Below, one piece after another: positions 60,093 through 64,000 of a DNA stretch of 64,000 bases. The notes beneath the pieces are model-generated. The model saw nothing but the letters and a program-made list of their open reading frames with translations, searched no databases and was not told where the DNA came from. Source of the DNA: Naumovozyma dairenensis CBS 421 (taxonomy: Eukaryota; Ascomycota; Saccharomycetes; Saccharomycetales; Saccharomycetaceae); assembly GCF_000227115.2 (NCBI RefSeq), contig NC_016481.1, forward strand, positions 699,259-763,258, read 5' to 3'. The translations under genes and the position numbers were made by a program. Position 1 is the stretch's first letter, and each line of letters begins with the position of its first letter.

Positions 60093-62360
60093 CTACGTTG
60101 ATGAATGTGAGAGCACGGATTTGTAAGGACTAAAATGTTGCGCCTTCGACTTTTTGAATTGTACATTTGATATGTACTAGTAGGTTAGTAATTATGCAAA
60201 AGATAAATAAAAAGGAGAATTCGGTTCACATACCTTAGTTATTTTAACAAAACTATAATCAACAAGTGCATCAGTTTTTGGAGATTTTGGCTGTTCATAA
60301 GTATTCGTGGCTACTGACCCGGTAGTATTTGTATTTGGTTCATCACTGACAGCCGCTTGGCTGGAACCTCCCGATGGGGCAAGGGGTTCCACATCAATAA
60401 CACCAGTATTTCTTTGTGGCTTGTTTATCTGCACTCTTTCAGGTTTTTTCGTAGCATACCCTTCAACTCCTTCATGATGAAGAAATAAATCATTAACGCT
60501 TCGGACAACTTCATCAAGAATATTATCTTTATACGTAACGATTTTATCCTCTATCGAAGTGCCTTGAAGTTCAATATGATAACGTTTATCGTTTAGTGCA
60601 GTGGATAGTTTCCCAATCTCAACTTTTGTCCTTAACAAAAATTTATTCAACTCAAAATGAATTTCACGTTCCATCTCTTCTAAGTTTCGCTCTCCCTTGG
60701 TGTTTTTTGCAACGGAAACACTGTTTGGTTCCACATTTTGTAAGCGGTTGTCAAGGTCCGTAGTCGGCAGTAGGTAATTACTGGATTCTTTGTTTCGTTG
60801 TGATAGTTCACCATTTGGACCAGATACTACATGTTTCTTTACCCTCTTTTTACTTGATTCGTCATCACTAGACAAAGATATCTTCGATGCCGCTAGCCAG
60901 ATAGGTCCTTGAGGTGATGTTGATTTGCTTAGTATAGGTATCCTGTTATTTGGAAGGTACGGAATGTTAGTCGTATCGACATCTTTATATAACCTTTCCA
61001 TTAACCCTAGTTTCTTTTCGAGGTTAGGGTTAGCTCCATTATTGGTTGGGTTGTCAAAGTTCTTGGTAGACTTCGTTTTCTGATTCAATTCCTGTGCTGA
61101 ACTATTAGAATTCGATTTGGTTTGAATTGTGTCTAAATCATCGGAAGGTTCAAAAATATGATCCCCAGGCAAGGACGTAGGAGCAGAAGAATTTTCTCTT
61201 CCATTTGGTTCCGTGCTTCCTCCCTCCGCCTCAATTAGGTCTAGATCGATTATTCCATTATTTGATTGTAGCTCTTGTCTCTTTTCGCTTGGAGCATGCT
61301 CGTTTCCATTGTCGACATTTTCATTACTTATTTCTTCAACCGAACTCTCGTCATCCAACTCAATATACTGCACAGTGTTAGATATATTTGAAGATTTAGT
61401 TATTTCATTTCTGTCTTTGGAGTTGGTTAATGAGGTTAAAAAATTCCCATATTTGCGTACTCCCGAATGCAAGTTAGAGTCCGTATTATCTGCATGCCGT
61501 ATAACTGGCAAAAGTTTTGAAGATACTGACAAATCCTCATCCTTAAACAGAGCCTGGGTAGCATTTTCTTTGAATGTTGTGCCTGGCACCTCTATGTTCG
61601 TTTGTTTGGCCGTTTGGCCCTTTTTGGCCTTTTGGCCCTTTTTGGCCTTTTTCGCCTTTTTCTTCATTCCCTTGAATTTTTTAGCAGCTTCTTTCGAAAT
61701 CTGCTGATTTGACGTTGGTATAACATTAGCGTTGAATGTAGATATGTGGTGATGTGATATATCCGATTGCGGTATATACTGCTGCGGTATCAGCGTTCCA
61801 TTTTTATTGGGGATTGGTAATCGATGGAGTGGCATAGCGTCTTGTAGAGAATAATTCATACTTGGAGTACCATTTTGTAAAGTATCTTGGTTAAGATGTG
61901 GGAAGGCATTCATATAGTTCATTCCTACAGGAGGTACAGGCGGTAAACGCAGCCAGGTAGGTCGAGGTGCTCCAAAGTTTGGCCAAAGTATAGGTAACTG
62001 ATTGTAATTTCCTTGCCGTGGCGGCGGTGGCGGTGGTGGTGGTGGTGAATTAGGAAGAGGAACGATTGATGTACGATTGTTATCATTATTGTCAGTGTTA
62101 TTCATGCTCTGTTGTAGCAGCCGCTCTGCTTTCTTTCTTTGACGCTCTAAGAAATATTCTTTGTTAGCTTTTTTTATTGCCCTTTTGGACATGTTGTTGC
62201 TCCCACCTTTTTCTACCTTTCCTTCTTTAAAATTCTTCTTGGGTCTATTCTTTTTGTTTGAGTTTCCAGTATTAATTTTGTTTGGTTTTGTAGCATTATG
62301 GATAATCGTATTCTGCTTCGGCTGGTCTTCTTGTTTCAACGTAATTTGCTTCCATTCCAT
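60093..62360 (-). CDS. Unrecognised disordered protein, two exons, SIM-like motifs
   Basis: Exon 1 is 62360 down to 60234 (709 codons) and exon 2 is 60149 down to 60093. The 84-nt intron has perfect GTATGT (60233 down) and TACTAAC (60190-60184), with AAG as the best 3' site. Without splicing the frame would run on to a stop at 60192. Spliced product about 727 residues. Features: basic N-terminus (KKNRPKKNFKEGK, then KRAIKKANKEYFLERQRKKAERL), nine prolines (106-114), Lys/Ala repeat KKKAKKAKKGQKAKKG (233-248), and three acidic-flanked hydrophobic motifs like SUMO-interaction sites (YIELDDESSVEE about 332, IIDLDLIEAE about 370, VIDVE near the C-terminus). A helical region EEMEREIHFELNKFLLRTKVE follows. 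I recognise no homologue. S. cerevisiae has PRP8 directly next to DNA2, so this gene was gained or moved here. Confidence 0.72.
60150..60233 (-). other. Intron near the 3' end of the unrecognised gene
   Basis: Opens GTATGT (60233 down to 60228) after ...VKITK, with TACTAAC at 60190-60184. The first AG (60176) is only 8 nt past the branch A, too close for yeast splicing, so the next AG (CAAAAAG at 60156-60150) is chosen. Both give the same phase. A 3'-proximal intron is unusual in this yeast group, where introns sit near the 5' end. Confidence 0.75.
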
Positions 62361-62644
62361 GATCTTCTTCTTCTGATTGTAACCCTTGCTTCTAAATTGA
62401 AATCTATAAAGTTTACAGAAAAGTAATTATTACCTATACTAGTTCTTTTAGTTGTCGATAGATGTTGCTCCTGTTTCATCATTGCTTTCACTGTGGAACT
62501 TCGTGTTAGATTTTTATCAACTTTGCGGTAGGCAGTTTTAAAAATTAGCCCGAGAGTATGTGCTTGTGACAGATCTTGCAACAATTGCTCCCAAAAACGC
62601 ACTCCCTCTGGCTCCGTCATAGAGTCTAAACGTTCATGGTACAA
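62336..62644 (-). CDS. Possible short gene or alternative N-terminus, 102 aa
   Basis: A frame overlapping the first codons of the gene above in another phase. From Met9 it reads MTEPEGVRFWEQLLQDLSQA and later AYRKVDKNLTRSSTVKAMMK, which looks protein-like, and G+C is higher than in nearby spacers. It could be the true N-terminus of the downstream gene joined by a frameshift or intron, but I found no splice pair that joins the two frames in phase. The last 30 codons look like read-through. No homologue is recognised. Confidence 0.3.
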   Translation of the reverse strand: MYHERLDSMTEPEGVRFWEQLLQDLSQAHTLGLIFKTAYRKVDKNLTRSSTVKAMMKQEQHLSTTKRTSIGNNYFSVNFIDFNLEARVTIRRRRSWNGSKLR

Positions 62645-62837
62645 GAAGACGGTAATTTATGGATATGGATTCGATAATGGAATTAGGTTGACTGTCAATC
62701 TCTTTTTGACTCCGGAAAAATATATTTAAATGATTATATCTTCTGGTCTTTATGATAAAAGGGAAGAATGCATAATATTAAATAGAATAAAAAATAGCGT
62801 AGAAAAATACATAATAATATAGTGGACACCTTTCGAT

Positions 62838-64000
62838 TCATGCAAATGGATCTTGTTGTTCAGCTTCCAATTCTTCGTCGCCTTGTAACTCGTTGAATTG
62901 AAGGAAATGCGTCGTACGATGTACTTCATTATAGAAGTCAAGTGGGATATCTAATTTCAATTCATAGCTTATCTCCTTATTGAAACTTGGACCCATGAAG
63001 GCAAAGTTCCACACGTTAGATTCTGGGACTAAGAAATTACCTATAATTCGATCAGATAATAACAATTGAGCTTGTGAGCTAAATGTAGGCTCAAACCCTT
63101 CGGGTATTTCACTTGTAACATCCCTATTTTCTTTAGCCCATTCGTAACCTTCGTCGTTCAAATTGTATGCGGATAGAGAGATTGAACCAGGAACAGAGCA
63201 AACTGACAGATCGATCACATCAGTGTAGTTTTCTTCGAATAATTGAGTGTGAGTCATAACTTCGTTCGCCGACATGAATTTGATTTCGTTCGTTTGGGTA
63301 TGTATCCAACCAAGTAATTCTAGATTCTCCAGATATGGATGCGATTGACTATTCGGTGCCGCACTCATATTGACACCTCTACTACTACCTAATTGGGGTA
63401 TCAACACGATTGTCTTGACTTCCTTGATATTCGGATGATCAACTGGAGAAGCACCAAACAAAACACCAGCAATTTGAATTTTCACATCAGATATTTGAAC
63501 AAAATTAGTTAAAAGGTTTTTTGGCAAGACATAAACATTCTTTTCTTCAACAAAACTGTCTGAGGAAATATATATATTTTTCAAACGTAAATATAGTAAA
63601 CTGTCAGCAATGGCAGATTTTCTCCATTCATTGTTCGAACTGAAATTTTGGTTTTCATAATTACTTGAGGTCACCACCACAATTTCTTCACCTTGAGCAT
63701 TAATATTCTTAGTTTTCATAACAGTAGAACCACCTATATTATCTACGTCTGCATTATCTCCTGTCTTCACAGCTTCTAATTCAGCCATTTTTTGCCTCTT
63801 CACAGATGGTGCTTTAATATTTTGGCCTAAAATTAAGTCCTTAATTTCTGTTTGTGTTAATGCAGAGATATTCACATTATATTTCTTCCCATATTCATTA
63901 AGAATCAAATCACGCATCTCTGACTCAATGCTAATCCATTGTTCGTCAGAAAATGAAGGCCATAAATGGTGTGGTTTGACTGGGATCGTTGGATCACCTA
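62838..64000 (-). CDS. PRP8: Spliceosome core protein Prp8, C-terminal part (5' part outside window)
   Basis: The last 386 residues of Prp8. The frame is open to the window edge ([21 protein letters not shown]). Prp8 is the central U5 snRNP protein that cradles the catalytic RNA and controls Brr2. Landmarks are [28 protein letters not shown] (tail of the RNase-H-like region and linker), then the Jab1/MPN domain ([47 protein letters not shown]) and the C-terminal tail [21 protein letters not shown] that inserts into Brr2. Sequence is strongly conserved, as expected. Orientation with DNA2 matches YHR165C, with one extra gene between them. Confidence 0.97.
   Translation of the reverse strand, partial: GDPTIPVKPHHLWPSFSDEQWISIESEMRDLILNEYGKKYNVNISALTQTEIKDLILGQNIKAPSVKRQKMAELEAVKTGDNADVDNIGGSTVMKTKNINAQGEEIVVVTSSNYENQNFSSNNEWRKSAIADSLLYLRLKNIYISSDSFVEEKNVYVLPKNLLTNFVQISDVKIQIAGVLFGASPVDHPNIKEVKTIVLIPQLGSSRGVNMSAAPNSQSHPYLENLELLGWIHTQTNEIKFMSANEVMTHTQLFEENYTDVIDLSVCSVPGSISLSAYNLNDEGYEWAKENRDVTSEIPEGFEPTFSSQAQLLLSDRIIGNFLVPESNVWNFAFMGPSFNKEISYELKLDIPLDFYNEVHRTTHFLQFNELQGDEELEAEQQDPFA

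Noticed and set aside
62360..62644. Intron joining the 102-codon frame to the unrecognised gene
   Set aside because: No GT...AG pair gives the right phase, there is no TACTAAC between them, and available lengths are too short for a yeast intron.

Overview
The window is nuclear DNA of a budding yeast of the family Saccharomycetaceae. Genes are compact and mostly intron-free. The few introns carry yeast signals (GTATGT, TACTAAC). CTG reads as leucine, and many proteins have Asn, Gln or Asp/Glu runs. Almost every gene has a recognisable Saccharomyces cerevisiae counterpart, and gene order interleaves S. cerevisiae blocks YLR044-YLR048 with YGR214-YGR218, and YHR147-YHR165 with YGR236. That is expected for a post-whole-genome-duplication lineage outside Saccharomyces (Naumovozyma/Kazachstania type). 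I cannot name the species. There is one 20-base assembly gap (7440-7459).

Layout. 1-3006: REC107/MER2 (two exons with a Mer1-type regulated intron), LSM8, MDE1. 4243-9899: STU2 and PDC1, separated by a long promoter with simple repeats and the gap. 9900-16097: tRNA-Asp(GTC), a glyceraldehyde-3-phosphate dehydrogenase gene (TDH) and intron-containing RPS0. 16098-20192: FRE8 and UGA4. 21445-24597: a strongly diverged CRM1-type exportin. 24831-38377: a block in S. cerevisiae chromosome VIII order (MRPL6, IMP3, SKG6, PEX28, MTC6, SPO12, SPO16, RTT107). 38536-43916: two SPG1-type genes, REC104, TDA11 and PEX18. 44234-45376: a decayed gene. 45860-49280: an AP180 gene and MPC2. 49588-52863: a domesticated pogo/CENP-B-type transposase gene absent from this interval in S. 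cerevisiae. 54108-59545: SOL3 and DNA2. 60093-62644: an unrecognised gene with a 3' intron plus a short upstream frame. 62838-64000: the 3' end of PRP8.

Functional themes. Four meiotic genes lie here (REC107, SPO12, SPO16, REC104). SPO16 and REC104 have exact URS1 elements upstream, and REC107 has a weak 5' splice site with an exact match to the Mer1 enhancer. Other readable control sites are paired MluI boxes before RTT107, a double CGATAAG before UGA4, RRPE plus PAC before IMP3, and a Rap1/Gcr1-like site before PDC1.

Most worth a second look: the pogo-derived gene, the divergent exportin, SPO16 with a single in-frame UGA, the decayed gene between PEX18 and the AP180 gene, the duplicated SPG1 pair, and the unrecognised intron-bearing gene with SUMO-interaction-like motifs.
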